DNA of 64,000 nt from Halorientalis pallida (GCF_004118325.1 NZ_RDFA01000005.1:363317-427316); one strand, 5' to 3'. Shown: positions 9,057 through 17,744, counted from the stretch's first letter. Translations and numbers: made by a program. The notes: generated by a model from the sequence alone, not told the origin.

Positions 9057-9802
9057 ACACACCTCTATCGATGTGTATTCGCTCTCCAGGTAGGCGGAAC
9101 TCGAGGAGGGTGTTCGGTGAGTGATTACACGGCTTGTTCGCCGGCTCGATAGTGTGGTAGACGATCAGAGGCTCGATAGTGTGGTAGACGATCAGCGAGG
9201 TGATCGAACACACTGACACCCCTCTATCGATGTGTTCTTCCGGGAAGGGCAAGGGGGTTGTACAGGGACTGCTCGGGATTCAGGATAGCGGACCCGACGA
9301 AGGTGCAGGCTAACGGTCGTGAGTAGGCAGAACACACACAGCTCCAGTGAGTGAGATCGGAGTTTCTAGAGATACTCCGCCGACAACAAACGACTAGCGG
9401 GGACCGAACACATCGAACACTTCGATAGAGGGGTGTGTGTGTCTAGTTTCTAGCTAGCTAGAAGAGAAGAGAGAGAGAGTGGAGAAACCAGCAACGCTGG
9501 CCGCCTCTAGAACTAGTGTGGTCCGTGGTAGAGATCTCGTATCATCAAAAATCCCGATCTGAGGATCTTCTTCTGTCGATTCTGTGTACATCCACCCGCT
9601 CCCCACTCGCTCTCCAACCCCCCACCCTCTCGATCACTCGAACACATCGATAGAGGGGTGTGGGAGTCCGCGAATTCTTTCACCTTCACCGTGGATCACT
9701 TCGTCGGCCCCTCGGAGACTGATCTTCGTCGAGATAGGTAACTCCCGTAATTCAAGAGTTCCAGTTCCACTATCTACCGATCACACTTCGATAGAGGTGG
9801 GG
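9057..9802. repeat. Origin 1 upstream ORB array (5 copies)
   Basis: Copies on the plus strand are ACACACCTCTATCGATGTGT at 9057-9076 and ACACCCCTCTATCGATGTGT at 9216-9235. Copies in the opposite orientation are at 9417-9436 (ACACTTCGATAGAGGGGTGT), 9642-9661 (ACACATCGATAGAGGGGTGT) and a weaker one at 9783-9802. They are interpreted as initiator-binding boxes. The last one lies directly upstream of the orc1 promoter, which suggests autoregulation. Confidence 0.85.
9143..9195. repeat. 27-base tandem duplication inside origin 1
   Basis: A 26-base unit beginning GGCTCGATAGTGTGG occurs at 9143-9168 and again at 9170-9195 with one base between. It lies between the first two ORB boxes and is not part of a gene. 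A comparable 26-base tandem unit of different sequence lies downstream of orc1. Confidence 0.85.
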
Positions 9803-9837
9803 CAACACTTTTTATCGTTGGCTGAATGGATGCTGAC

Positions 9838-11322
9838 ATGGATACTGACGGCTCCGACCACGTCGGTGACGACTCGGAGTCCGGAGAGCGGTCATCATCG
9901 GTCGAATCCGATCCACCGTCGGAAAGGGCAGATGGGGACCTCGAGGTGGATCAGTCGATACCATCGGTCGACGATGAGCCGGCGGACCCGACCGGATCGG
10001 ACCGACCTCAGGTCCCCAGCGGCGACGAGTCGGAGTCGATCGAAGAGCTGTTGCTGGAGTTCGACGACCAGGAAGGGCTGATTCGGGACCGATCCTTGCT
10101 CGATCCCAACTACGTCGTCAAGGAGGATCGAATCGTCGGTCGGGACACTCAGCTCCAGGAAGTCACGAAGATGTTGCGGGTCGCACTGGGCGACAACCGA
10201 CCGCCGAACCTCTTTCTCTACGGGCCCTCGGGGACGGGCAAATCCCTGATCACGAAAGCGGTCTGTAAGAACATCAGCAACATCTGTGAGCAACGCGATA
10301 TCAGGTTCGGGACCGTCGAGGTGAACTGCCAGGATCTGGACACTCTCGGTATCGCCGTCTACGAACTGGCCGAGCGGGCCGCCGACGAAGCCGGCGTCTC
10401 CGTCGAGGTCCCCAAACACGGGGTCGCGACGAAAGAGAAGTGGGACGAACTGTACCGGATCGTCGACGAGAACTTCGATTCCGTGGTCTTCGTGCTCGAC
10501 GAACTCGACATGCTGGTGGGTCGTCGGGACAAACAGGATCCGGCGTTCTCACGACTCCTCTATCAACTCTCGCGGTCGGGTGCAATCGACGACCTCTCCG
10601 CGCACGTCTCGGTCGTCGCGATCTCGAACGACACGAAGATGATGGAGTCGGTGGGGAGTCGGGCCCTGAGTTCGTTCACTCCGGAGGACGTCCACTTCGA
10701 CGACTACGACGCCAACCAGTTGCAGGCGATCCTCCGCCGCCGTCAAGACGCGTTCTACGACGACGTCCTTAGCGACGACGTCATCCCGCTGGCGGCGGCG
10801 TTCGCGGCACAGACCCACGGTGACGCACGGAAGGCGATCGATCTCATGCGGGTGGCCGGTGAACTCGCCGAGCGCGAGGGCGATTCCCGAGTCCGGGAAG
10901 AGCACGTCCGGAACGCACAGGAGAAAGTTGAGAAAAATCGGGTTCTCGAAGTCATCCGGGGGATCAGCACACAGAAGAAACTCTGTCTGTACGCGACCGC
11001 GACCGTCGCGAACGAGACCGAAGACGGTACCGCGCGCAGTACGACCGGCTATCGTGTCTACCAGTTCCTCACCGACGCGATCGGGGCCGACCAGTACCAT
11101 CAAGAGACCTACGTCAACAAGATGAAAGAATTGACGACGTACTCACTGGTCGACTTCGAGCGCCGCAGCCACGGCCCCAGTTCGGGGATGTTTCTCGAAT
11201 TCCAGTTCGCCGAACGGCCCGGTACCATCCTCGATACGCTCCGCGAGGACTCCCGCATCGACATGGTCTCCCCGGAAGAAGTCCAGACGGTCGTCAAGGC
11301 ACAACTCCGAAACCAATCCTGA
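9838..11322 (+). CDS. orc1: Orc1/Cdc6 replication initiator, origin 1
   Basis: This initiator of about 494 residues has an acidic, low-complexity N-terminal extension of roughly 75 residues. The AAA+ core follows, with Walker A GPSGTGKS (about residue 130), Walker B VFVLDELDML and a sensor region ISNDTKMM. The winged-helix C-terminus includes STQKKLCLYATATV. It binds ORB boxes and loads the replicative helicase. A TATA-like TTTTTATC at about 9808 lies 27 bases before ATG 9838, favouring that start over ATG 9826. It is flanked by its presumed binding sites on both sides. Confidence 0.93.
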   Translation: MDTDGSDHVGDDSESGERSSSVESDPPSERADGDLEVDQSIPSVDDEPADPTGSDRPQVPSGDESESIEELLLEFDDQEGLIRDRSLLDPNYVVKEDRIVGRDTQLQEVTKMLRVALGDNRPPNLFLYGPSGTGKSLITKAVCKNISNICEQRDIRFGTVEVNCQDLDTLGIAVYELAERAADEAGVSVEVPKHGVATKEKWDELYRIVDENFDSVVFVLDELDMLVGRRDKQDPAFSRLLYQLSRSGAIDDLSAHVSVVAISNDTKMMESVGSRALSSFTPEDVHFDDYDANQLQAILRRRQDAFYDDVLSDDVIPLAAAFAAQTHGDARKAIDLMRVAGELAEREGDSRVREEHVRNAQEKVEKNRVLEVIRGISTQKKLCLYATATVANETEDGTARSTTGYRVYQFLTDAIGADQYHQETYVNKMKELTTYSLVDFERRSHGPSSGMFLEFQFAERPGTILDTLREDSRIDMVSPEEVQTVVKAQLRNQS

Positions 11323-11346
11323 GGTCTCAGGTGCCAATCCATACAC

Positions 11347-11408
11347 GGACTCACTGAGGGTCGCGCTAAACCGGACTCACTGAGGGTCGCACTAAACCGG
11401 ACTCACCC
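11347..11408. repeat. 26-base tandem repeat after orc1 (2.4 copies)
   Basis: The unit begins GGACTCACTGAGGGTCGC. It is present at 11347-11372 and 11373-11398, with a partial third copy to 11408. It sits between the orc1 stop and the first downstream ORB box. One base differs between the two full copies. Confidence 0.85.
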
Positions 11409-11437
11409 GGGGATTCGGCCAACACAGACTCCCCGAG

Positions 11438-11734
11438 ACACACCTCTATCGATGTGTTCACCACAGACAGTGCCAGTTCCCACAATTCGTTCGACTGAAA
11501 CAATCCGTCGAACGACACCATAGCTGAACGACCACGGCCGACACGAGACTCCACACCCCTCTATCGATGTGTAATTTCGAGAAATAACCGCTCTTCCTCG
11601 CGGTATTTCGATTTCGAACGGCGAAGCCGCTGTGGAATCCCCCTGTCGACAGACCTCTCGGGATGAGGTACAGACCTCGCAACTCTCGGCAGTCCGATGG
11701 GAACAGCGAGACGGACACACCTCTATCGATGTGT
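11438..11734. repeat. Origin 1 downstream ORB array (3 copies)
   Basis: Copies at 11438-11457 and 11715-11734 read ACACACCTCTATCGATGTGT exactly, and the copy at 11553-11572 reads ACACCCCTCTATCGATGTGT. All three have the same orientation as the 9057 copy. Spacing is 115 and 162 bases. The remaining DNA from 11323 to 11809 holds no convincing gene. Confidence 0.85.
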
Positions 11735-11809
11735 TTCGAGGAGTGTAGACCCAGTAAAGAGGTCACCCCAGATGGAATGTAGGCGATCGCTCCCCTACTG
11801 GTCGGTGAC

Positions 11810-11850
11810 GTTACCCCACAAACTGAACAGTGAACGAAACGTGGGGTAAC
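11810..11850. promoter_or_regulatory. Right boundary inverted repeat, abutting the next start codon
   Basis: Arms GTTACCCCAC (11810-11819) and GTGGGGTAAC (11841-11850) are identical to those at 8964-9005, with a start-to-start distance of 31 bases. The right arm ends one base before the ATG of the gene at 11852, so a protein bound here would cover that gene's start. Confidence 0.75.
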
Positions 11851-11851
11851 C

Positions 11852-12241
11852 ATGGCGGACGACCCACAGCCAAGACCGTCACCGCCGGACCTGCCGAACT
11901 ACCTCCGCGACCCGCTGGAGAAACAACCGCCGGACCGCCTGGAAGCAGTCGCGACGTACGCGAGCGAACTCGCGGCGTGGAAGCGCGACCAACGGCAGTC
12001 CGAACTGGAGGCACGCCGGGCGGACGAGGAGATCGACGAGGAAGAGCGGGACCAGCTAGAAGAGCGCGATCTCTCGACGGATCCGACCGACTACGAGGAC
12101 GTACCGAGCAGTGGCGCCTACATCACCGTCAAGACGACCAAGCAGACGGCCGAAACCGAGTATCGCTACTACTACTGGCAGTGGCGCGAGGGCGATTCCT
12201 GGAAGAACGAGTACATCGGCCCGGTGAACCCGAAAGAGTGA
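11852..12241 (+). CDS. Origin-associated acidic protein, DUF6788-like
   Basis: This 129-residue protein has a proline/charged N-terminal half with a predicted helix rich in Asp, Glu, Arg and Gln (about residues 30-70). A compact C-terminal beta-rich motif follows: AYITVKTTKQTAETEYRYYY and then a WKNEYIGP ending. That ending resembles small haloarchaeal proteins annotated DUF6788, an assignment from memory. Its ATG follows the origin-boundary inverted repeat by one base, so transcription is probably controlled by whatever binds there. The function is unknown; location suggests an origin-linked role. Confidence 0.75.
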   Translation: MADDPQPRPSPPDLPNYLRDPLEKQPPDRLEAVATYASELAAWKRDQRQSELEARRADEEIDEEERDQLEERDLSTDPTDYEDVPSSGAYITVKTTKQTAETEYRYYYWQWREGDSWKNEYIGPVNPKE

Positions 12242-12363
12242 GCCCGACACTGAAATATCCGTGACTCGTCGGTAGTGACAGTCCAGTTCCCTCCGAGCGA
12301 CGTGGCAAACACCCGACACGGACCGCACATCGACACACAGACCCGACCAATCCAGAACGGGTA

Positions 12364-13203
12364 CTACTCCGCAATGTCGTCGAAGCAGTCGTCGAGTTTG
12401 TCGACGATTCCGTCGTCGATCCCGCTCTGTGGCAGGGTGAGCGGCGAGACACTCACCCGTCGATCCAGCACCGCCCGACGGTCGCTGCCGTCTTCGTCCG
12501 GGACGTCTCCCTGTGCCATCTCGGCCCAGAGTGGGTTGTGGATGCTGAAGCGACCGTCCGCGAGGTCGGCGTGCATATCGTACTGTGCGGTCGGGTGGGT
12601 GATCGCGACCCCCTCGATGGACCGATCCGGTCGCGGAAGGTTGACGTTGAAGTAGTCGACGGCGTCGAACACGCCCGCGGCGGTCGCACTATCGACGACG
12701 TTGCGTCCGATTTCGGACGCCCGCTCGAAGTCGGCCGGTTCGAGCGCCGACCGATCCAGGCCGAGGACGTCCATCGACACGGCGATCCCGGGGACGCCGA
12801 GCGATGCCGCCTCGGTGGCGGCACTGGCGGTTCCGGATCGGGGCAGGACGTGCATCCCGAGATTCGCGCCCGCGTTACACCCCGCGACGACCACGTCGGG
12901 GTCGAACGTGTCGACGCCGAGGATCACGCAGTCACAGGGCGTGCCGTGGATCGCGTACCCGAGTTCGTGTGACTCGTGGGGAATCGTGACGGTGAATGGA
13001 TGGTCCGACCCCTCGCCGAGGCCGACCGCACCCCCGTTCGATCCGTCGGGCCCCATCCGGCCGTAGGAGAGCCCGCGACCGACAGCGCTCTGGTTCTGTG
13101 CGGGGGCGACGACGGTCACGTCGCCGATCGAGTCGAGCGCCGACGCCAGCGCTTGCAGGCCCGGCGCGTCGATCCCGTCGTCGTTCGTGAGAAGGATGTT
13201 CAT
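12364..13203 (-). CDS. surE: 5'/3'-nucleotidase SurE
   Basis: This 279-residue protein begins MNILLTNDDGIDAPGLQALA, the SurE signature with the metal-binding Asp pair. VVAPAQNQSAVG and the GTPCDCVILG/VVAGCNAGANLG stretches follow. SurE is a metal-dependent phosphatase acting on nucleoside monophosphates. The length is typical. It is convergent with the origin-associated gene; 122 bases without a gene separate them. Confidence 0.93.
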   Translation of the reverse strand: MNILLTNDDGIDAPGLQALASALDSIGDVTVVAPAQNQSAVGRGLSYGRMGPDGSNGGAVGLGEGSDHPFTVTIPHESHELGYAIHGTPCDCVILGVDTFDPDVVVAGCNAGANLGMHVLPRSGTASAATEAASLGVPGIAVSMDVLGLDRSALEPADFERASEIGRNVVDSATAAGVFDAVDYFNVNLPRPDRSIEGVAITHPTAQYDMHADLADGRFSIHNPLWAEMAQGDVPDEDGSDRRAVLDRRVSVSPLTLPQSGIDDGIVDKLDDCFDDIAE

Positions 13204-13965
13204 CGCAGTTTGAATCGTCGGCCGTCCACTCGGTCACTGACTCGATCCCGTGCTGGCATACCTGCACAATCCGAGCCACGGACAAAAACTCGGTCGGCTC
13301 GGCACGGCTTTCGAGGAAGGCTGGAGCGATACAGCACCTCGTTCGTTGTCCTCTGAGTGCCACGTCGAACGATAGCAGTCCTGTAGCTATGGACCAGTCA
13401 CCCGATAACTACCCTGTCGGACGAGAGTCCGATATTTTTGTTAACTAAATAGTTCTGTTTTTTGTCAGAAGGGGTGCCGCGTGACGGACGCCGATCCAAT
13501 TTCCGAATTCTCGTGATCACCCGCTCGAACCGATCCGCGTCGCTGGAGACCGTCGGTGGTGTCGATGTAGACGTACGGAAGCGAGTGGATTGGTGTATAG
13601 TGGAGCACAGATCGGCAGGCGCATAGTCCAAGGCCATCTGGGGTGACGATTCGACACTCGATGACGTGTTCGTGTCCGAGGGAGCGCGTTGGCAGACAAC
13701 TCGACGCTGTACTCTTTCCACTCCAGCGAACGGTCCGGTCGTGGAGAATCGAAGAACGCGGGTGTCGACCTCCTCAACGGGATTATAGCCGGTAGTACAA
13801 ATCAGTCCTGTACTACACTCATTATATATTGATGTTGATGTTGTTGATATAAAGTCAGCACCATACACCGCTATTGATGTTGTTGATATGGGGCTATCTC
13901 TATAAATCAATATAGGCCAAAATTATCAGATTTCAAACGTACGAATTACCATCTCCTCTCTGTCG
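13204..13965. other. Intergenic, AT-rich towards the phn operon
   Basis: I see no confident gene here. Open frames across 13400-13910 have no recognisable motifs and unlikely composition, although part of 13480-13800 has coding-like GC and could be a decayed gene. From 13790 on the DNA is AT-rich and forms the phn control region. Confidence 0.6.
13837..13889. promoter_or_regulatory. Direct repeats GATGTTGTTGATAT upstream of phnD
   Basis: The 14-base sequence GATGTTGTTGATAT occurs exactly at 13837-13850 and 13876-13889, 39 bases apart. Both copies are 77-129 bases before the phnD start in AT-rich DNA. Spaced direct repeats upstream of a nutrient transporter suggest a regulator-binding site, possibly for phosphate control. 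Confidence 0.5.
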
Positions 13966-14928
13966 ATGAACGATCAGACACGCCGACGCGTGCTCCAGAG
14001 TGCTGGCCTCGCACTGACCGCCGGTTTTGCAGGGTGTGGCGCGAACAATTCCGGATCGTCGAGCAGTGACACAGTTACCTTTCTCGAAACGCCGGCGGAA
14101 ACTCCTGGAGATACCGAAGAGATGTGGGAGCCGTTCCGGGAATATCTCCAGTCAGAAGTCGAGGGCTTGGAACTCGAAGTCGAGTTCGCTGACAACACGT
14201 CGGCCATCGGCCAGTCCCTGATCAATAATCAGGCCGAGATGACGCGCAGTGACATCGTCCTCCTCGCGAACCCGGACCAGATCGACGTGGTCGGCATCGT
14301 CGAAGAGGGCGGTGCATCGGTGTATTTCTCGGCGCTCGCGACGCTCCCCGACTCCGATATCGAGGATACCAGCGATATCCAGGGGGAAACCATCGCCTTT
14401 GCGGACCGGCCGTCGACCAGTGGATCGCTGTACCCCAATTACATGCTGAATCAGGCCGGCCTCGACACCGGTGAGGCACCCTACGGTGACCCATCCGACT
14501 ACAACGGTGAGTGGACTGGGAGTCATCGAAACGCCGTCCAGACGCTCATCAATCGAGACGACGTCGTCGCCTGTGGGTGCGACATAGCGGTGCTCCTGAA
14601 CCACATCCCGGAAGACCAGTGGCCGGATCGAGTCAGTGAGATGTCGGGTCGGTGGGACGGCGACGTCGGGTCGGAATCGCCCGAACTGGAGCTGGTCCAG
14701 GCGTCCACCTCGCTCCCATTCTCCCCCATCATCGCCCGGAGCAACTGGGAGCACCCCCTCCGAAGCGAAATCGAGGCGGCGATCACCTCGATCGGCGACG
14801 ACACGCTTCGAGAGCCGGACGGCGACGTGGATAATCCGCTGTCTGCAGTGACGGAAGCCAGCATCGATGATTACCAGCCAGTCATCGACGTGATCAACAC
14901 GCTGGATGTCGACCTGGGCCAACTCTAA
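13966..14928 (+). CDS. phnD: Phosphonate/phosphite-type ABC transporter, binding lipoprotein
   Basis: This 320-residue protein has a Tat-type N-terminus (TRRRVLQSAG) and a lipobox LTAGFAGC, so it is probably exported folded and lipid-anchored. The body matches PhnD-like periplasmic-binding proteins, with VTFLETPAETPGDTEEMW, a SYL/SLY-type stretch STSGSLYPNYML and a DVVACGCDIAVLL hinge. It captures phosphonate, phosphite or phosphate for the membrane permease. First gene of phnD-phnC-phnE; the next start lies 6 bases after its stop. Confidence 0.88.
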   Translation: MNDQTRRRVLQSAGLALTAGFAGCGANNSGSSSSDTVTFLETPAETPGDTEEMWEPFREYLQSEVEGLELEVEFADNTSAIGQSLINNQAEMTRSDIVLLANPDQIDVVGIVEEGGASVYFSALATLPDSDIEDTSDIQGETIAFADRPSTSGSLYPNYMLNQAGLDTGEAPYGDPSDYNGEWTGSHRNAVQTLINRDDVVACGCDIAVLLNHIPEDQWPDRVSEMSGRWDGDVGSESPELELVQASTSLPFSPIIARSNWEHPLRSEIEAAITSIGDDTLREPDGDVDNPLSAVTEASIDDYQPVIDVINTLDVDLGQL

Positions 14929-14934
14929 GCAGCC

Positions 14935-15735
14935 ATGGCCCTTCGAGTAGATAATCTGACCAAAACATACGGCGATACGACGGCGTTGTCCGAGGTCTCT
15001 TTCGAGGTTCCCGATGGCAAGTTCGCTGTCGTGCTCGGACGGTCCGGCGCCGGCAAATCGACGCTACTGCGGATCCTCAATGGGTTGACCGAGCCCACGT
15101 CGGGGAGTGTCTACCTCGACGGCGAGGCGGTCACCAACTCCCGTTCGGATGTCGGGATGGTGTTCCAACAGCACAACCTCGTCGAGGAACTGAGCGCCTA
15201 CGACAACGCACTCACCGGGACACTGAATCGGACCGGATTCGTTCGAAGTCTGTTCAATCGCCAGCCCGTCGACGACAGAGAACTAGCGCTCGAGGCCTTG
15301 GACACGGTCGGCCTGCTCGACGAATCCGGTCAGAAGGTGAGCAGCATGAGCGGTGGACAACAACAGCGCGTCGGGATCGCCCGCGCGCTGGTACAGCAAC
15401 CCGCCCTCCTGCTCGCAGACGAACCGGTCGCGAGTTTGGACCCGTCGAGCGCCGAGACGGTGATGGAGTATCTCCGTGAGACGGCCGAAACGCGCAACCT
15501 CACGACCCTGGCGAGCCTTCACCAGGTGAACATTGCCCGGGAGTACGGTGAGCAGTTCGTCGGGTTGAAAGAAGGTGACGTGGTCTTCGACGGACCACGC
15601 GAGGAGCTGACGGCTGCGGTTCTCGAGGACATCTATGGCTACATCGAGACGGACGAACTCCGTGAAGGGGCCGAGAGTACCGACATGAACGAATCCATCC
15701 AGAAAACAGACGAAGGCCTGGAGACCGAACCATGA
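14935..15735 (+). CDS. phnC: Phosphonate-type ABC transporter ATPase
   Basis: This 266-residue ATPase has Walker A GRSGAGKS (about residue 35), Q-loop VFQQHN, the signature SMSGGQQQRVGIARAL, Walker B LLLADEP and the H-loop SLHQV. It matches PhnC in length and order. It powers the PhnE permease. The stop overlaps the start of phnE (ATGA-type, 4 bases), indicating translational coupling. An acidic C-terminal tail of about 25 residues is typical of halophilic adaptation. Confidence 0.92.
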   Translation: MALRVDNLTKTYGDTTALSEVSFEVPDGKFAVVLGRSGAGKSTLLRILNGLTEPTSGSVYLDGEAVTNSRSDVGMVFQQHNLVEELSAYDNALTGTLNRTGFVRSLFNRQPVDDRELALEALDTVGLLDESGQKVSSMSGGQQQRVGIARALVQQPALLLADEPVASLDPSSAETVMEYLRETAETRNLTTLASLHQVNIAREYGEQFVGLKEGDVVFDGPREELTAAVLEDIYGYIETDELREGAESTDMNESIQKTDEGLETEP

Positions 15736-16727
15736 GTGCGGACTCTGACTCCCTGTTCGAGAGGTTACTCCCACCATCCCTCGACGGTAGCAACGGAGAG
15801 TCAGCCATCGAACAGCAACACGCCGAACTGAAACGGAACCGGCTGTTGCGTCGCCTCTCCCAGTCGGCCCTGCTCGTCTGTATCGGGATCTTGCTCCTCT
15901 GGTCGCTGCAGATGGCCGGGTTCTGGAAGGAAGAGTGGATCCAGTACTGGCCGGAGTTCACCGAGGCCCTCACGCAGTACTTTCCACCGGCACTGTATTT
16001 CGACCTGATCCCGTTCGTCGACGTCGGTCGATACTACCAGTTCTGGGTCGAAGAAGGGCTGGTCGGCGAAGCCGGCATAACGCTGGCGATAGCCCTCGCA
16101 GGCACGATCGTGGGTGCCCCGCTGGCACTACTGTTCGGTATCCTCGGCAACGAGCGTGTCACACCGTTCCCGTTCAACTTCCTCTTTCGCGGTGTGATGA
16201 GCATCATCCGCTCGATCCCGTCGCTCGTCTGGGCGCTGATATACGTCCCGCTGGGGGGCATCTCGCCGGTAACTGCGACACTCGCCATCGGGACGGACAC
16301 CATCGGGGAGCTGGGCCGACTGCTCACCGACGAACTCGAAGAGATCGACGACGGACCGATCGAAGGGATCAGGAGTACCGGGGCCAGCAAGCCACAGGTG
16401 ATCACCTTCGGGATGATCACACAGATCGTTCGCCCGTTCATCGCCTGGGCGATGTTCATCCTGGAGAACAACGTCCGGTCCGCAGTCGGTCTCGGAATCA
16501 TCGGTGCCGGCGGGCTCGGCGTGACGCTGTCGATCGAACAGCAAACGTTCAAATTCACCAACATGATGGCGACGATCCTGTTCATCGTGGTGCTCGTCCT
16601 CTCGGTCGAGATGATCAGCCAACGAACACGGTCGTACCTTCGCGGCGATGACGACGAAGAACAACTGAGCCTCTACGAGCTCATCGTCGGCTTCCCGGAA
16701 CGGATGTCGAAGTCGCTACTCAAGTAG
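15732..16727 (+). CDS. phnE: Phosphonate-type ABC transporter permease
   Basis: This 331-residue membrane protein has about six hydrophobic segments. The EAA loop, GIRSTGASKPQVITFGMITQ (about residue 215), contacts the ATPase. The late GLGIIGAGGLG and the RSIPSLVWALI stretch are typical of PhnE. It has a hydrophilic N-terminal arm of about 45 residues. It is the last gene of the operon. Confidence 0.92.
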   Translation: MSADSDSLFERLLPPSLDGSNGESAIEQQHAELKRNRLLRRLSQSALLVCIGILLLWSLQMAGFWKEEWIQYWPEFTEALTQYFPPALYFDLIPFVDVGRYYQFWVEEGLVGEAGITLAIALAGTIVGAPLALLFGILGNERVTPFPFNFLFRGVMSIIRSIPSLVWALIYVPLGGISPVTATLAIGTDTIGELGRLLTDELEEIDDGPIEGIRSTGASKPQVITFGMITQIVRPFIAWAMFILENNVRSAVGLGIIGAGGLGVTLSIEQQTFKFTNMMATILFIVVLVLSVEMISQRTRSYLRGDDDEEQLSLYELIVGFPERMSKSLLK

Positions 16728-16807
16728 CAGTGCTACTCCGAGTTCCGATCTCTCCTTTCGTTCACCACTCGTTTCCCGCAGCCTCACGCCGCGTCCGGAG
16801 CCACCGA

Positions 16808-16831
16808 CAGTAGCCAACCGGGTGGCTACTG
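16808..16831. terminator. Hairpin between convergent genes
   Basis: A perfect 9-base stem, CAGTAGCCA and TGGCTACTG, encloses a 6-base loop in the gap between phnE and the convergent VOC gene. No clear T-run follows. It could assist termination from either side. Confidence 0.35.
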
Positions 16832-16859
16832 GGACCGTCTCACCGACCAGCGGTCGCCA

Positions 16860-17258
16860 TCACTCCCGGGTCATCACCCCCACACGATTCCCCTCGGTGT
16901 CCCTGACCATCGCGTACTCGCCGCCGTCGTCGAGTGGCTGTGGCTCGACGAGGACCGACCCCCCGGCCTGCTCGACACGAGCGAGCGCCGCGGTCAGCCC
17001 GTCGCCGACGTGCAGATAGACCGTCGGGCCAGTCGCACCGGGTTCGATGGACACGCTCGACCCGCGCTCGTCGAAGCTGTACTCGTCGGCGGCCAGGATG
17101 GCACCGCCCACCGCGTCGCCGTCCGTCTCGAAGACCCCGTACGGGCCCACGTCCATCTCGAGGGTGTCGATCGCGCAGTCCAGCACGCGCTCGTAGAACT
17201 CGACCGCTCGCCCGAAGTCGGCTGCCGGAATCTCGAACCAGTTGATGGCGTGGCTCGT
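16860..17258 (-). CDS. VOC/glyoxalase-family protein with ACG in place of ATG
   Basis: The family start would be MSHAINWFEIPAADFGRAV, and the DNA encodes exactly this except that the first codon is ACG (17256-17258). No ATG, GTG or TTG lies between the upstream stop and the conserved domain. The 132-residue product has the two beta-alpha-beta-beta-beta modules of the vicinal oxygen chelate fold, with a late DTEGNRVGVM and metal-site-like His/Glu positions. An internal ATG at 17186 would remove the first module. It is either translated from a non-standard codon or a very recent pseudogene. The enzymatic role is unknown. Confidence 0.7.
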   Translation of the reverse strand, partial: TSHAINWFEIPAADFGRAVEFYERVLDCAIDTLEMDVGPYGVFETDGDAVGGAILAADEYSFDERGSSVSIEPGATGPTVYLHVGDGLTAALARVEQAGGSVLVEPQPLDDGGEYAMVRDTEGNRVGVMTRE

Positions 17259-17475
17259 GTGTGATCTTTCGTTCTCTCAGGCCAAGAACATGACCGAGGG
17301 CCTACCGGTAGTCTGTCGTGGCGAGAGCGGCCCGTCATCAAACCGTTCGCCCTCGCTCCAGATCTCGGAAGACGAGTAATCCGTACGTGGCGACGAACAC
17401 GGACGGGAAGGCGACGAGGATCGCACCGACGACGATCCCGGCGACAGTTCCGTTTCTGACGAACGCGGTGAGTAC

Positions 17476-17744
17476 ATGAGCGCCGAGGTGTACGAGGCGG
17501 GCGTCACGGAACTGCCGATCGACCGGGTCCGGGACATCTACCACGCCGAGAGGACGAACTGGGCGGCCATCGGGGGACCGGATCCGGAGATCGACCCCGT
17601 CGGTGGCCCGAGGCGATCGCCGACCGGCCCGACGCCTTCGGCGACCTCCTCGTCGGCTACCCGAGAGCCCACGGTGGCATCGCTGCGCCGGACGTGGTGA
17701 CCGACGGCCGCGCGCGCGGCATTCTAAATCCCGCGTACCCCTGA
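17476..17744 (+). pseudogene. Frameshifted small hypothetical gene
   Basis: The frame starts MSAEVYEAGVTELPIDRVRD and runs to about 17605 (GGPDPEIDPVGG). The coding signal then moves to another frame reading PEAIADRPDAFGDLLVGYPR and continues to the TGA at 17742-17744. Joined, they make about 90 residues with uniform haloarchaeal composition. I do not recognise the family. A sequencing error is the alternative explanation. Confidence 0.5.

Larger units (their letters stand above)
8964..11850. other. Replication origin 1 (ORB repeats + orc1/cdc6), framed by inverted repeats
   Basis: This segment contains one orc1/cdc6 gene with five ORB-like repeats upstream and three downstream. All share CTCTATCGATGTGT or its complement. 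Archaeal origins commonly lie next to the initiator gene and carry such boxes, so origin function is strongly suggested. The repeats on the left converge: two face right (9057, 9216) and three face left (9417, 9642, 9783). The stretch 9437-9641 between the last two groups is relatively AT-rich around 9530-9570 and is the best candidate for the unwinding element. Identical-armed inverted repeats mark both ends. Confidence 0.8.

Noticed and set aside
13398..13910. A 170-codon minus-strand frame upstream of phn
   Set aside because: Ser/Thr-rich with no motif, and it crosses the AT-rich promoter repeats.
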